Assembly (NCBI GenBank): GCA_963597395.1
Contig: CAVBPX010000001.1
Coordinates: 1 to 64,000, forward strand
Direction of reading: 5' to 3'
From: Hallerella sp963597395
GTDB lineage: Bacteria > Fibrobacterota > Fibrobacteria > Fibrobacterales > Fibrobacteraceae
Length of the DNA stretch: 64,000 bases
In this document: in pieces, positions 24,001 through 32,206 of the stretch
Layout: every line of letters starts with the position of its first letter
How positions within the stretch are numbered: position 1 is the stretch's first letter
The notes under the pieces: model-generated
What the model was told of the DNA's origin: nothing
Database searches by the model: none
What the model saw: only the letters and a program-made list of their open reading frames with translations
Made by a program: the position numbers and the translations under genes

Positions 24001-24893
24001 CCCGGAATGGTGAGCGACGTCTCGGCAATGTTCGTTGCAAGGACAATGCGGGTCTTTCCCGTATTCCGAAAAACCTTTTTTTGTTCCTGAGGCCCCATCC
24101 GCCCGAACAGCGGAAGCACGTCGAACTTTTTGTCGTCTAGCGTCCGAAGAAGCTCCTCGCCCAAATCCTGAATGTCGCGCTCCGTCGGCAAAAAGCAGAG
24201 CAGGTTGTCGCGCTCCGATTCCTCGAGGGCGAGGATCGCGTCGCGGGCCTCATCCACAAGGCCTGAATCCCCTTTGCTTTTGGAGGCGTTTTCCGCCGGA
24301 TCCGCATAGATGACCTGCACCGGAAACATTCGGCCTTCCGCTTCGAGAACCGCGGAATTTTCGTAAAACTTTTCAAAGAGTTTCGCGTCAAGGGTCGCGC
24401 TCGCAATGACGAGGCGAAACTCCGGACGCTCCGAAAGCACCTGTTTAAAAATGCCGAGAAGAATGTCGATATTCAGCGAGCGTTCATGGGCCTCATCGAC
24501 GAGGATTGCGGAATACTGCCGAAAGAGACGGTCCCGGCGAAATTCCTGCAACAGAATGCCGTCCGTCATCACCTTGAGGGGAGCATCCTTCGGGCCCTCT
24601 TCCAAAAAGCGGATTCGCGTCGAAACGAGCGTCTCGTCCTTCAGTTCTTCGCGGAGACGGTCCGCAATCGACATCGCGGCGAGCCGTCTCGGTTCCGTCA
24701 CCCCAATGCGTCCGGTTTCCGCAAGCCCGCTTTCGAGAAGAAACTTCGGCACCTGCGTGGATTTTCCGGAGCCCGTATCCGCCTTGACGATAATCACCTG
24801 GCGATGTTTCAAAAGTTCCAGAAACTCTTCACGCTTCTTGACGACGGGAAGGTCCGGGTATTCGATTTGGGACGGGATGCGCGGTTCGTTCAC
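21087..24893 (-). CDS. hrpA: ATP-dependent RNA helicase HrpA
   Basis: A 1268-residue DEAH-box helicase. Motif I is ADTGSGKSTQVPKFLLE (near residue 37), motif II VDEAHERSLN, motif III ASATLD, and motif VI QRQGRAGRVKPGVCVRLY. The helicase-associated, OB-fold and long C-terminal HrpA (DUF3418-like) regions follow, including SLEIPADFLP. E. coli HrpA acts on mRNA and stalled ribosomes. The length fits the family. The start overlaps the end of the zinc-ribbon gene by 4 nt. Confidence 0.95.
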   Translation of the reverse strand: MNEPRIPSQIEYPDLPVVKKREEFLELLKHRQVIIVKADTGSGKSTQVPKFLLESGLAETGRIGVTEPRRLAAMSIADRLREELKDETLVSTRIRFLEEGPKDAPLKVMTDGILLQEFRRDRLFRQYSAILVDEAHERSLNIDILLGIFKQVLSERPEFRLVIASATLDAKLFEKFYENSAVLEAEGRMFPVQVIYADPAENASKSKGDSGLVDEARDAILALEESERDNLLCFLPTERDIQDLGEELLRTLDDKKFDVLPLFGRMGPQEQKKVFRNTGKTRIVLATNIAETSLTIPGIAYVVDTGMARVSRYNPQTRIQGLPVEKISRASARQRQGRAGRVKPGVCVRLYTEEDFEGREEFTEPEIRRSNLSNVVLQLRSLGLSVEDFPFIQPPPRSAFRGAYKALFELGALSSVERGARVTPFGAEMAHLPMDVALSCVLLRARNSGVLQAAIIVTSALSIQDPRLYPSDEAEREKARRMHRSLGGHKSDFLTFLAEWNAFCREWKGSSWNVLRKYCEKHYMHFLRCREWIDLYEQFSRILKVKFDSYECPFGSFHRDNLHIALLAGFLGGVARRDKDNGCYRLVGGRDAYIFPGSDLSGKFPEFVLSAEVRETSRVFLTKAAEILPEWIVRVAKDFCTYRWFEPKWNAERGFVEAVEEVSFRGMVLSRSHRVDYGRVNPEDAARIFFLEAIVEGDLPRPFPFMQHNEKVLEALRASEVRLRRWGIAPSDDLQVDYLVSRAPGVHSLKTLRDFIEKNTDRALRYEEADWFRASETGMEHFEAFRNSPVFAIAYQKRLAREAEEKKAASHGGVVEFQKILDRQIRSELAFDASKTWDGLSLEIPADFLPALSPSILARELEKWRGWMLESFIRELPKGDRKKFEGRKGELDDRFVDFLERNPQKSPLVSLYESFLSLGPGDGVLPNLNPQNEHHLRLHISVHVPNATEKFPLELSPEWGACRFFEEIRPLVQKASLSLPVMGVSFAWSPSSPHPMQTVEADFWQRFYRRTRHADMENAELVSLFESRFAFLNRKDASGYALRSLLSMNEEEKRRFTAEYLDRALSRFAGLEFARSHRVRAFSDISSARTSGETSLREGLCRMVFEASYLGVSDFVLAWEKFREAFTELRRGGKISESLRRLSHFLSEEGNLYARLRKISEFLVPERKLPDWEETLALPTNKELREKFSPYFAGRFLKDLELKNARESLLRSEKAEGEPNVFDAKISLCSLLEKFELLRYRRSALSSVPEEKVEKDALLKLRNRFRNR

Positions 24894-25258
24894 AGGCGTT
24901 CAAGGAACTCGGAAACGCTCTTGCACGTTTCCAGGTCAATTTTCAGATTGTCGATGTCTTCCTGGGTGATTTTCCCTCGGGACTTTTCCTCGGCGGGAGG
25001 CTCTTCCCGAACCGTTTCCGGCAGAGCCTCTTCAAAAGACCGCGCATGGTTCCGCAGCGCATCGCCGATTTTCAAAAGCTTTTTCCGCAAGGTCTGAAAC
25101 TCGTCCCGATCCAGTTCAAAAGACTCTCCGTCGAGAGTACTCATCAGCGGGGCTCCGCAGCGCCCGCATACGCATATGACGAGCGAGCTCTTTTTTCCGT
25201 GAAGTTCGACGTCCATTTCGTTTCCACAATGCGGGCATTTGATGTGCATTTCGTCCAT
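24890..25258 (-). CDS. Zinc-ribbon protein of unknown function
   Basis: A 122-residue protein. Residues 6-40 hold two Cys pairs (CPHC and CGRC), forming a likely zinc ribbon. The remaining C-terminal part is charged and helical with a Glu/Pro-rich stretch. The frame extends three codons to a TTG, but the ATG at 25258 is the natural start. It is the first gene of an apparent operon with hrpA and the folding factors. No specific family is recognised. Confidence 0.7.
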   Translation of the reverse strand: MDEMHIKCPHCGNEMDVELHGKKSSLVICVCGRCGAPLMSTLDGESFELDRDEFQTLRKKLLKIGDALRNHARSFEEALPETVREEPPAEEKSRGKITQEDIDNLKIDLETCKSVSEFLERL

Positions 25259-25325
25259 AGCCCCCAATCTACTTTTTTTCGCCCTCCAAAAAAACGCCCG
25301 GTCGTCTGCCGAACCTTTAAAACCG

Positions 25326-25350
25326 AAAAAGCCCCGAAAACCGGGGCTTC
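25326..25350 (-). terminator. Terminator of the DUF3332 gene
   Basis: On the minus strand AGCCCCG pairs with CGGGGCT around a short T-rich loop (25330-25348) and is followed by TTTTTCGG. It lies about 20 nt after the stop codon of the gene at 25369-25803. Confidence 0.8.
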
Positions 25351-25368
25351 TTCAAACTTCGACAAGAA

Positions 25369-25803
25369 TTACTTGACGTCGTACTGGGCAACAACCTGGC
25401 CATTCGCATCGAGAGCGCGGATCACGTCGGCGTCGCGTTCGAGCTTCAGGTCGGCCTTGTGGCCCTGAGCGTCAATGATCTGAACGGCGAGAGAACCGTC
25501 TTCGTTCTTGATAGCGGAGACCTGGTTGCCCTGAGCGTCCTTTTCGAAATAGGTGTCGTTCGAAGCGATCGGGTTCGAACCGGTCCAGAATTCGACGGTG
25601 TTCAGAACGAGGCCGTCAACGAGACCGATGCAGACTTCATACACCGGAATCACCCAGAGGATGAAGTGAACGCAGGAATTGAGCCACTTGTTGCCAAGCG
25701 AACCGTTCCACTGGTGGAGCTTGTTCGTCAGGCTGTAGCTGCCGTAGCAGGCAGTGAGCGAGAAGGCTGCTGCGAGGGTGAGTGCGATGAGGGATTTTTT
25801 CAT
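25369..25803 (-). CDS. DUF3332-family lipoprotein
   Basis: A 144-residue protein with lipoprotein signal peptide MKKSLIALTLAAAFSLTACYG (Cys near residue 19). The segment GSYSLTNKLHQWNGSLGNKW, then CVHFILWVIPVYEVCIGLVDGLVLNTVEFWTGSNP, matches DUF3332, a small membrane-associated family of unknown role. The tail is polar with a repeated D-A-x-G-x pattern. It has its own terminator and a ribosome site (AGGAG) upstream. Confidence 0.85.
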   Translation of the reverse strand: MKKSLIALTLAAAFSLTACYGSYSLTNKLHQWNGSLGNKWLNSCVHFILWVIPVYEVCIGLVDGLVLNTVEFWTGSNPIASNDTYFEKDAQGNQVSAIKNEDGSLAVQIIDAQGHKADLKLERDADVIRALDANGQVVAQYDVK

Positions 25804-25890
25804 GATGACTCCTTATGGATTGAAATACAGGATTAAAAGTAATAAAAAAAAGAAACCTTAGCTAGGTGAGCGCGGTCACAGAAAGAAGTA

Positions 25891-26364
25891 CTATTTTTCC
25901 GATTCCGTCTCCTCGTCCTCTTCGGTTTCCGGCATCAGGGGTTCGGCCTTGCCGAGAAGCGCGCCGACGTCAATGGACTGCAGTTTCTTTTGGCGGTCAA
26001 AGCTCGCGACAATGTAGTAGTCGCTGTTCCACGAAAGCGTGCGCAGCGTGCCGTTTCCGTCCGGAGTGCCGGAGAGCTTTGCCGTAAACGTGGGCGTTCC
26101 GAGCCGTTTTTCGATGGTCGCGAAATCCTTCGACGTCTTGGCGGTCTGGTTGGCCGTGCAGGCGATGTTCCACAGAATCGCATTGTTCTCGATGACGGAG
26201 TTTTGGCCTTCGACGATGTTCACCGCCTGCTTGTAGTAGGCTTCCGTCTTTTTCAGGTAGGCTTCCTCCGCCTGGGAGACGTAGGCACCCTTTTGCATAA
26301 AGAGAAGAGCAAGGATGGCGATGTTCAGGACAAGGGATGCAATCAGAATATACTTGAGCTTCAT
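25891..26364 (-). CDS. Membrane-anchored protein, tandem paralogue B
   Basis: A 157-residue protein. MKLKYILIASLVLNIAILALLFM is a single N-terminal membrane anchor (or uncleaved signal), followed by a helical segment EAYLKKTEAYYKQAVNIVEGQNSVIENNAILW and a Glu-rich tail. The open frame runs 48 codons further upstream but the ATG at 26364 has GAGGA 7 nt before it. It resembles the gene upstream in anchor, helix and the position of a Gln-Asn motif, so the two are duplicates. The function is unknown. Confidence 0.75.
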   Translation of the reverse strand: MKLKYILIASLVLNIAILALLFMQKGAYVSQAEEAYLKKTEAYYKQAVNIVEGQNSVIENNAILWNIACTANQTAKTSKDFATIEKRLGTPTFTAKLSGTPDGNGTLRTLSWNSDYYIVASFDRQKKLQSIDVGALLGKAEPLMPETEEDEETESEK

Positions 26365-26371
26365 GGGATCC

Positions 26372-26839
26372 TCACTTGGTTTCAAACTGGAAAGGCTCGG
26401 GCTTCGAGACGGAGAAGGTCGCCGACGGGGACATCGACGAAAGAGCCTTGTAATCAACGGAAACGAACTTGCCGCCGCGGAAGGTAAAGAGAACCAGGCA
26501 GTCCGCACCGCAGGAGAGCGTCGTCACGTCGCCCGAAGTCTGGGCGTGTAGGGACTTGTCCACATCGATTTCCGCAACCCGGGCGTCAAAGTCCGCCTTG
26601 GAAAGCTTCTTCGAAGTCGTCTCGAAAATAATTTGCCACAGGCGGTTTCCCGTCGTAATGTAGGCGTTTTGCGCATTCACGACCTTCGACACCTGATCGG
26701 TATAGGCCGTTGTCGCGGCCTTGTACGAGACCTGCGCCTGTTCCTTGTAGTCGCTCTTGATGATAAGCATGATAACGACCAGCGCCACGTTGAGCGCAAT
26801 CGAAACAGCCAACAGAAGTTTCATTTTCTTTAAATCCAT
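26372..26839 (-). CDS. Membrane-anchored protein, tandem paralogue A
   Basis: A 155-residue protein with N-terminal anchor MKLLLAVSIALNVALVVIMLII and the helical segment VSYKAATTAYTDQVSKVVNAQNAYITTGNRLW, parallel to paralogue B 7 nt downstream. The C-terminal domain has a CGADC pair absent from B. AGGAG lies 12 nt before the ATG. An internal ATG at residue 6 is an alternative. Likely inner-membrane anchored with a periplasmic domain. The function is unknown. Confidence 0.75.
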   Translation of the reverse strand: MDLKKMKLLLAVSIALNVALVVIMLIIKSDYKEQAQVSYKAATTAYTDQVSKVVNAQNAYITTGNRLWQIIFETTSKKLSKADFDARVAEIDVDKSLHAQTSGDVTTLSCGADCLVLFTFRGGKFVSVDYKALSSMSPSATFSVSKPEPFQFETK

Positions 26840-26912
26840 AACGAAATAGTTCTCCTAGGGTGGGGATGATGTCCATAAATGTATATTTTCAAAAAGCAAA
26901 CGTAGGTAAAAA

Positions 26913-27410
26913 ATGCAAAAAAGACTCTCGGACGCCGTTTTCGAAAACCTGAAGGAACTTTTGAAGGCGAAAAACGCCGCGCACGAGTCCATGTTCAAGT
27001 TCAGCTGGAAAAAGCTCCCGCCGTTTAACCTCATCTGGCCGCAGGTCGATTACAACCGGATTCAGCGGTTTATGGGGGATGTCAAAAGCCAGGCGCTTTC
27101 CCAAAAGTCCTTTATCGAAAAGAACCGCGGAAATTCCGCCCCCGAAGAAGCGGAATTTTTAAACGCCGTTCCCGCCTACGTCGATGCCCTTGCCGTCTCC
27201 TGCGAGAGGCTCGCCCGCGTCGCCAAGTTCAAGCAGGACATCCTCGAAAAAAAGCAGAAGCGCGACGTCTTCCTTTTCAACAACATTCTCAAGGACTACG
27301 AAGCGGCCCAGGCGGAACTTGTGCGGGCCGGAGCCTTTGTGCAGGTCGCCTGGGGGACGCTAGCGGGAAAGCCTTTGCAAAATGGCGACGCCGAGCCTAA
27401 AGCGCCATAG
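26913..27410 (+). CDS. Unrecognised 165-aa helical protein
   Basis: Begins MQKRLSDAVFENLKELLKAKNAAHESMFKFSWKKLPPF. It is predicted largely helical and charged, without a signal peptide or membrane segment. A helix-rich C-terminal half (ILEKKQKRDVFLFNNILKDYEAAQAELVRAGAFV) could form a coiled coil. Promoter-like TATATTTT lies about 30 nt upstream. Its 3' end overlaps the convergent glycosyltransferase gene by 51 nt, an unusually long overlap, so its last 17 residues are constrained by that gene. No family is recognised. Confidence 0.6.
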   Translation: MQKRLSDAVFENLKELLKAKNAAHESMFKFSWKKLPPFNLIWPQVDYNRIQRFMGDVKSQALSQKSFIEKNRGNSAPEEAEFLNAVPAYVDALAVSCERLARVAKFKQDILEKKQKRDVFLFNNILKDYEAAQAELVRAGAFVQVAWGTLAGKPLQNGDAEPKAP

Positions 27411-28073
27411 AACCCGTTGCATTTTGCGGGCTTTTTTTCCCGTAAGAAAATCCGTCGCATTTTTACCGTGGCGGCGGTATTTGACAAGAGGCTTTTCCAA
27501 AAAGGAGACCCTAAAGCTCTTTTCGGCGCAAATGCCAAGCCACTGATCGTGCATCGGGAGGCTTTTCGGAAAAGGCAGCGCATAGGAAAGAAGCTCGCGC
27601 CGAAACGCCATGCAGCAGCCCGTAAAGCTGTTTTTTAGCCAGTTCGAAAGGACGCCGTGCCGCGGCGGGCGCACATAAAACATCCGGACGCCTTCTTCCC
27701 ACTTGCCGTTTGCCGTTTGCGCATAAACGAACGCATCGGACAGAACCAGGTCGGACGTTTCGAGGGCAAAAAGCATCTCCGCCTTTTTCGTCGGAAGCCA
27801 AACATCGTCCTGGTCCGAAAGAAACAGGAATTCGCCGCGGGCGGCTTTCAGGGCGCGTTCCAGGTTGTAAACGGGACCGAGCCTTTGAAAAGAAGGCTCC
27901 AAAAGACGGATTCGGGCATCGGCAAAACTTTTGAGGATGCGGAGCGTTCCGTCCGTGGAACCGTCATCGGAAACAATCAGCTCGTCTTCTTCCGAAAGCT
28001 GCGAAAGAATGCTTTCAATCTGTTCCGAAAGGAACGCCTCGCCGTTGAAGGTCGTCATGCAGACCGAAATCAT
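27360..28073 (-). CDS. Family 2 glycosyltransferase (distal)
   Basis: A 237-residue GT-A-fold enzyme. ISVCMTTFNGEAFLSEQIESILSQ, the nucleotide-binding SDDGSTDGT and the LFLSDQDDVWLP motif are family 2 hallmarks of an inverting sugar transferase using an NDP-sugar. It is the last gene of the polysaccharide cluster and overlaps the preceding glycosyltransferase gene by 4 nt. It is short for the family, with no membrane segment. The sugar and acceptor cannot be assigned. Confidence 0.88.
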   Translation of the reverse strand: MISVCMTTFNGEAFLSEQIESILSQLSEEDELIVSDDGSTDGTLRILKSFADARIRLLEPSFQRLGPVYNLERALKAARGEFLFLSDQDDVWLPTKKAEMLFALETSDLVLSDAFVYAQTANGKWEEGVRMFYVRPPRHGVLSNWLKNSFTGCCMAFRRELLSYALPFPKSLPMHDQWLGICAEKSFRVSFLEKPLVKYRRHGKNATDFLTGKKARKMQRVLWRFRLGVAILQRLSR

Positions 28074-29149
28074 CCGACTTTCTCCCGATATATTTGAACG
28101 AGCTTCCGAACTGTCTCCTTTTCGTCAAAGCGGGCCGCCGTTTTGCGCGAAGTCTCCGAAAATTTTTCTCCGGAAAGGGCGTTTGCCGTAAGAGCGTCCA
28201 GGGCGGTTTCAAAACTTTTTTGCATTTGGGAAAAATCGTTTTCTTCGACGAGAAAGCCCGTTTCGCCGTTTTGGACAATTCCCTTGAGCGACGGAAGAAA
28301 GGTCGATATGACGGGAAGTCCGCACGCCATTGCCTCGCGGACGACAAGAGGTCCGCTTTCAAATTCCGACGCAAAGACGAAAGCCGAGGAACCTTTCAAA
28401 AATTCGGAAATGTCCGGTTGAAATCCGAAAAGTTCCACTTGCGATTCCAGGTCCAGGTTTTGAATTTCGCGTTCCACGTTTGCGCGGTCGGGGCCCTCGC
28501 CCGCAATCCGGAGCTTTCGCCCGGTCCGCTTGAGCCACGGTGCACACAGCCGAACGAGAAGCGGCACGCGCTTTGACGGAATGAGCCTCGAAACGGAGAC
28601 CAGCGCGCCATCCGCCGAATAAGCCTTTACGCCCGAAAAACGTTCGAGTTCGACCCCGAGTTCAACGGTCCGGATTTCACGATGCGAGCATGTTCGCCAG
28701 GCTTCGGAAATGCGCTCCGAGACGGAGAGAACCCGATCAAAATTCCTGATTTTTTTCAGTTCAAGGAAAAGGCGCGGCTTTTTGTAATCCGAAGGAAGTT
28801 CCCCGTTGTGAATGGTGAAAACGGTGCGGCTCTTCGGGCTGTAAAGTTTGTAGGCGTAAACGGCAAACTTGTTTCCGCCGTGCTCGTGGATGAGGTCAAA
28901 ATTTCCTTGCCGCAAAAAGGGCTTTAACCGGGAAAGCCTCAAAACATCTATGCCCGAGCGCATGCCGACTTCAAAAAACGGAACTTTTTTTTCGGCGAGA
29001 ATCGGCGCCATTTCAAGCGCTTCGGTGAGAAAGCACACCGAAGGCAAAAACTCTTCGCGCGGAAGAAGCCGTATCAGGTCCAAAACGTGTTTTTCGGACC
29101 CACCCAAATTTCCGGACCAGAGAACAAATAAAATTTTCTTTTGCCGCAT
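28070..29149 (-). CDS. Family 4 glycosyltransferase
   Basis: A 359-residue GT-B-fold enzyme. The N-terminal half opens KILFVLWSGNLGGSEKHVLDLIRLL with the Gly-Gly acceptor loop. The C-terminal half has EFESGPLVVREAMACGLPVI, the EX7E motif of retaining family 4 enzymes. The frame extends 107 codons upstream, but the ATG at 29149 lies 2 nt before (on its strand, after) the stop of the upstream gene and fits the family start. Predicted to extend the repeat unit of the surface polysaccharide on the cytoplasmic side. Confidence 0.9.
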   Translation of the reverse strand: MRQKKILFVLWSGNLGGSEKHVLDLIRLLPREEFLPSVCFLTEALEMAPILAEKKVPFFEVGMRSGIDVLRLSRLKPFLRQGNFDLIHEHGGNKFAVYAYKLYSPKSRTVFTIHNGELPSDYKKPRLFLELKKIRNFDRVLSVSERISEAWRTCSHREIRTVELGVELERFSGVKAYSADGALVSVSRLIPSKRVPLLVRLCAPWLKRTGRKLRIAGEGPDRANVEREIQNLDLESQVELFGFQPDISEFLKGSSAFVFASEFESGPLVVREAMACGLPVISTFLPSLKGIVQNGETGFLVEENDFSQMQKSFETALDALTANALSGEKFSETSRKTAARFDEKETVRKLVQIYREKVG

Positions 29150-29151
29150 CT

Positions 29152-30021
29152 CTAGTACTTTAAAAATTTTCGGGGAATGAAGAGTTTCGGGAAATGCGTC
29201 CAAAAGAAAAGGCTTGCATTTGCGAGTTTCGGCAAGAGCCGAAAAGCTTCCTTTTTTTGCGCATAGGCGAGGGACGAAAACCAGCGGGTCTTCCAGCGAT
29301 TTTTTGCAATCTTTCCCACGGGCCTCTCCGCATAGCGTTCCACGACGGAAAGTATTTGCGAATAAATGAAGTTCAGATTGCGGTGCATTGAAGTCGGAAG
29401 TTCGCGGTAATAGGCGCAAACGACCGGCAAGACGGGAATGTTCCCGAAGCGGTCGGAAAGCCCGAGCCACGCCGGGAAATCCTCAAACCGAAAGGACTCG
29501 TCATAGTTTCCAAGTTTGGCAAATTTTTCGCGGACAATCATTTCGGATTCGCCGTGAAGTTCCACGTTTCCAAGCAGAATGTCCTCGAACGAGGCGCTTT
29601 TGACTTTTGAGTAGCGGGAATCCGGGTGTTCTTCGAGGCTTCCGTCCGCGCGAAGTCCAAGGCTCCACCCCGCACAGGCGGCACACTCCGGATGTTCCTC
29701 CAAAAACTTGCTTTGCGCGCAAAGCCTTCCCGGAGCCATCACGTCGTCGGAAGCGAACGTACAAAAATATTTGCCCCGAGCCTTGGAAAGAAGTTCGTTC
29801 AGGGTCGGCACGAGGCCCCGGTTTGCGCGATGCGCGTATTCAAAGTGCAACTCGTTGGAAAGCCTTTCCAAAATTTTCGGGCTTGAATCCGTGCTGCCGT
29901 CGTCGATGACCAGAAGTTCAAACGGAACGCCTTCCTGCGCCATGATAGAGCGCACCGCGGCTTCCACATACTTTTCGTGGTTGTAGCTTGCGAGGAGTAC
30001 GGAAACTAGAGGTTTTTCCAT
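29152..30021 (-). CDS. Family 2 glycosyltransferase (proximal)
   Basis: A 289-residue GT-A enzyme: VSVLLASYNHEKYVEAAVRSIMAQ, IDDGSTDSSP and TFASDDVMAPGRL are the donor-binding motifs. The start ATG (30021) is preceded by GGAGG with a 5-nt spacer, so the 13-codon upstream extension is rejected. It overlaps the flippase gene by 16 nt. A hydrophobic C-terminal tail with aromatic residues may associate with the membrane. Confidence 0.88.
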   Translation of the reverse strand: MEKPLVSVLLASYNHEKYVEAAVRSIMAQEGVPFELLVIDDGSTDSSPKILERLSNELHFEYAHRANRGLVPTLNELLSKARGKYFCTFASDDVMAPGRLCAQSKFLEEHPECAACAGWSLGLRADGSLEEHPDSRYSKVKSASFEDILLGNVELHGESEMIVREKFAKLGNYDESFRFEDFPAWLGLSDRFGNIPVLPVVCAYYRELPTSMHRNLNFIYSQILSVVERYAERPVGKIAKNRWKTRWFSSLAYAQKKEAFRLLPKLANASLFFWTHFPKLFIPRKFLKY

Positions 30022-31271
30022 GAAAGCCTCCGAAGAAGCACAAACAGGACCGCGAGACAAATCGCATTTTCAACCGCATAGGCCATAAAGGGCGCATGAT
30101 AGCCGACAAAGGCGCTTCCCGCCACGGTCAAAACGGCAAAAAGGACTTCCGACCCGACTTCCACCGAAAGGAACGCGACCGTTTCCTTCCGCGCGATAAG
30201 GGCCATTCCCAGGCACCAGCAGCCCGCCTTGAAAAAGTCTCCCGCAAATTGCAAGGGAATGAGCTCCGCAAGCGGCAAAAAGTCCTTGGAAAGGGCGATG
30301 ACAACGACCTGCTCGCGAAGAAGAACCATCAAAAGCGTCGCCACAAAGGCGAGGGAAAGAACGCAGGCAAAAAGGCGCGAAAGCTTCAAGCGGAACACTT
30401 CCGAAGAGGTGCACGCCGCAAGCCTCGGCAAAAGCACCACCCCGAGAACCGAAGAAAATCCGACGTTAAAAAAGTCCGAAATCCGTGTCGCGCCCTGCCA
30501 ATAACCCGCAATGTCCCAGCCGAACGAACGTCCCAAAAAGGAGCGCACCCAAAAGGCGAGGACGGGCACCGCCAACATCGGAACGAGCCCCATCAGCGCA
30601 TAGCCGCGCCAAATCTTAAAATTGGGCTTTAAGTGCGCGGAAAACCTCTTGTATTGAAAGCCACCCTTCCAGGCGAGAAAGACCGCATAAAAACAGGAAA
30701 CGACCGATTGCGTCGCCACGGCCCCGAAAACGGAAAGGGACTTTGTACAAATCATCAAAATGACCCAAAGGCAGTTCAATGCGGAAGTTCCCATTGTAAT
30801 AAAGGCCCAACGGCGATAGTCCGAGAGCCCGTTCATCACCGAGGAACAAATCATCGAAACTGTCATGGCGATGGAGCCGGGAACGGCAAAGAGAAGTGCC
30901 GCCTGCATATAGCGGACCGGGACGCCGGGAAACCACTTTTCAAGAGGCGCGATAAAGGCGAAGAGGACAAAAAATATCGCGGAAGCAATCGACGCATAGA
31001 CGCTCAGCCGAAAGCCGCCTCGCCAAACCGGGCCCAATTCCTTTTCCCTGTCACGAAACTTTGCGGTGAGGCTTACCCAGCCGTTTTGGAGAGCGAGCGA
31101 AGACGCTCCATGTCCGACGTTTATCAGATTTTGCAACTGCCCGATGACGGCAAACCCCACGGGCCCTGCGATGGAAGCCAAAAACTTGTTCGTCACAAAC
31201 GAGGCGACAATGCGAACGAACGTCGCAATTCCCGAAAGGGCGGACTCCTTCAAAAAACCTTTTTTACTCAT
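30006..31271 (-). CDS. Polysaccharide repeat-unit flippase (WzxE-like)
   Basis: A 421-residue protein with about twelve hydrophobic segments. The N-terminus KESALSGIATFVRIVASFVTNKFLASIAGPVGFAVIGQLQN resembles WzxE/O-antigen translocases of the MOP superfamily, which flip undecaprenyl-linked repeat units across the inner membrane. No Wzy polymerase is visible in the cluster. It overlaps both neighbours (16 and 4 nt). Confidence 0.85.
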   Translation of the reverse strand: MSKKGFLKESALSGIATFVRIVASFVTNKFLASIAGPVGFAVIGQLQNLINVGHGASSLALQNGWVSLTAKFRDREKELGPVWRGGFRLSVYASIASAIFFVLFAFIAPLEKWFPGVPVRYMQAALLFAVPGSIAMTVSMICSSVMNGLSDYRRWAFITMGTSALNCLWVILMICTKSLSVFGAVATQSVVSCFYAVFLAWKGGFQYKRFSAHLKPNFKIWRGYALMGLVPMLAVPVLAFWVRSFLGRSFGWDIAGYWQGATRISDFFNVGFSSVLGVVLLPRLAACTSSEVFRLKLSRLFACVLSLAFVATLLMVLLREQVVVIALSKDFLPLAELIPLQFAGDFFKAGCWCLGMALIARKETVAFLSVEVGSEVLFAVLTVAGSAFVGYHAPFMAYAVENAICLAVLFVLLRRLSWKNL

Positions 31272-32206
31272 AGGTCATACTCGTAAACATCATAGACGAC
31301 GCCGCGGCCCGCATAGGTTTCCTTCTGGTGTGCAAGGCCCTCGTTCAAAACCTTTCCGCCATCCTCGCAAGAAGTTCCCCAATCAAAAAAGCGCCTGTCC
31401 GGAAATTTTCCGATGAGGTTCAACATCAAAAAGTCCATCGCATGCATGGAACGTCCCGCAGCGGAACTGGCCAAATACTGTGTGTGCGCGACTTCGCGCG
31501 AAAGATAGACAACGCTTCCCGAAAGAAGTTCCCCGTCCTTTTCCACCGTAAAAAGCCGAATGTTTTCGGGAAAACGCCCCGAAAGAAGCTTCAGCTCGGA
31601 CTTGGAATGGACAGGATGCGCCGAATGCCCTTCCACAAGGCAATTGTCCAGCAAATCCCAGAACCTTTCAAAATTGCGGGATTCCGAAAAGACGAGGCCG
31701 TTTTTTTCGCCCGCACGCAAGTAGCGCATTTTATTGTACGCGGGATGCATCGTTTGCGGAACAAGGGTCGAAGCTATCTGCCGGGCCTTTAACCGGGCGT
31801 TCTTCCGAAACAGCCAATACAAATCTTCCTCGGAAGGCCTTGACGCATAAATCCAGGGCAAAGGCTTATAAACGACCGTTTTCGCGGAAAGTTTTCGCAG
31901 CTCTTCGTCGAGAAGTTCAAAAAAGGTTTTTACCGAAAGCACGCCGAGCGTTTCGGAAATCACAAATCCGCCAAACGTCAGGCCCGCATGCGAACTGAAG
32001 ACGCCGTCCGCGGAAAGCGTCCCCGGGAGAACGGCACACGGCGAATCTCCCTTCAAAAAAACAAACGAGCAGTCCGGAAAACGGTCCGCGTGATAGTCCA
32101 TATAACCGCGGTCAAAAAGGAAGTGTCCGTTGCGCGCGCCTTTCACAAAGGCATTCCAGCGCAAGGCATCTTCCGGAAGATAGCGTCGGATGGAAATTTC
32201 GCTCAC
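31268..32206 (-). CDS. GNAT/FemAB-like acyltransferase of the polysaccharide cluster
   Basis: A 312-residue protein with the pattern of BioF2-like/FemAB acyltransferases: an N-terminal SIRRYLPEDALRWNAFVKGARNGHFLFDRGYMDYH and a C-terminal acetyl-CoA-type region LFTVEKDGELLSGSVVYLSREVAHTQYLASSAAGR. Such proteins transfer acyl or aminoacyl groups in sugar and wall pathways. The substrate is inferred to be an amino sugar from context. It overlaps both neighbours by 4 nt. Confidence 0.7.
   Translation of the reverse strand: MSEISIRRYLPEDALRWNAFVKGARNGHFLFDRGYMDYHADRFPDCSFVFLKGDSPCAVLPGTLSADGVFSSHAGLTFGGFVISETLGVLSVKTFFELLDEELRKLSAKTVVYKPLPWIYASRPSEEDLYWLFRKNARLKARQIASTLVPQTMHPAYNKMRYLRAGEKNGLVFSESRNFERFWDLLDNCLVEGHSAHPVHSKSELKLLSGRFPENIRLFTVEKDGELLSGSVVYLSREVAHTQYLASSAAGRSMHAMDFLMLNLIGKFPDRRFFDWGTSCEDGGKVLNEGLAHQKETYAGRGVVYDVYEYDL

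Noticed and set aside
28070..29470. Longer version of the family 4 glycosyltransferase beginning at 29470
   Set aside because: The extra 107 residues overlap the upstream glycosyltransferase gene in another frame and lack any family similarity.
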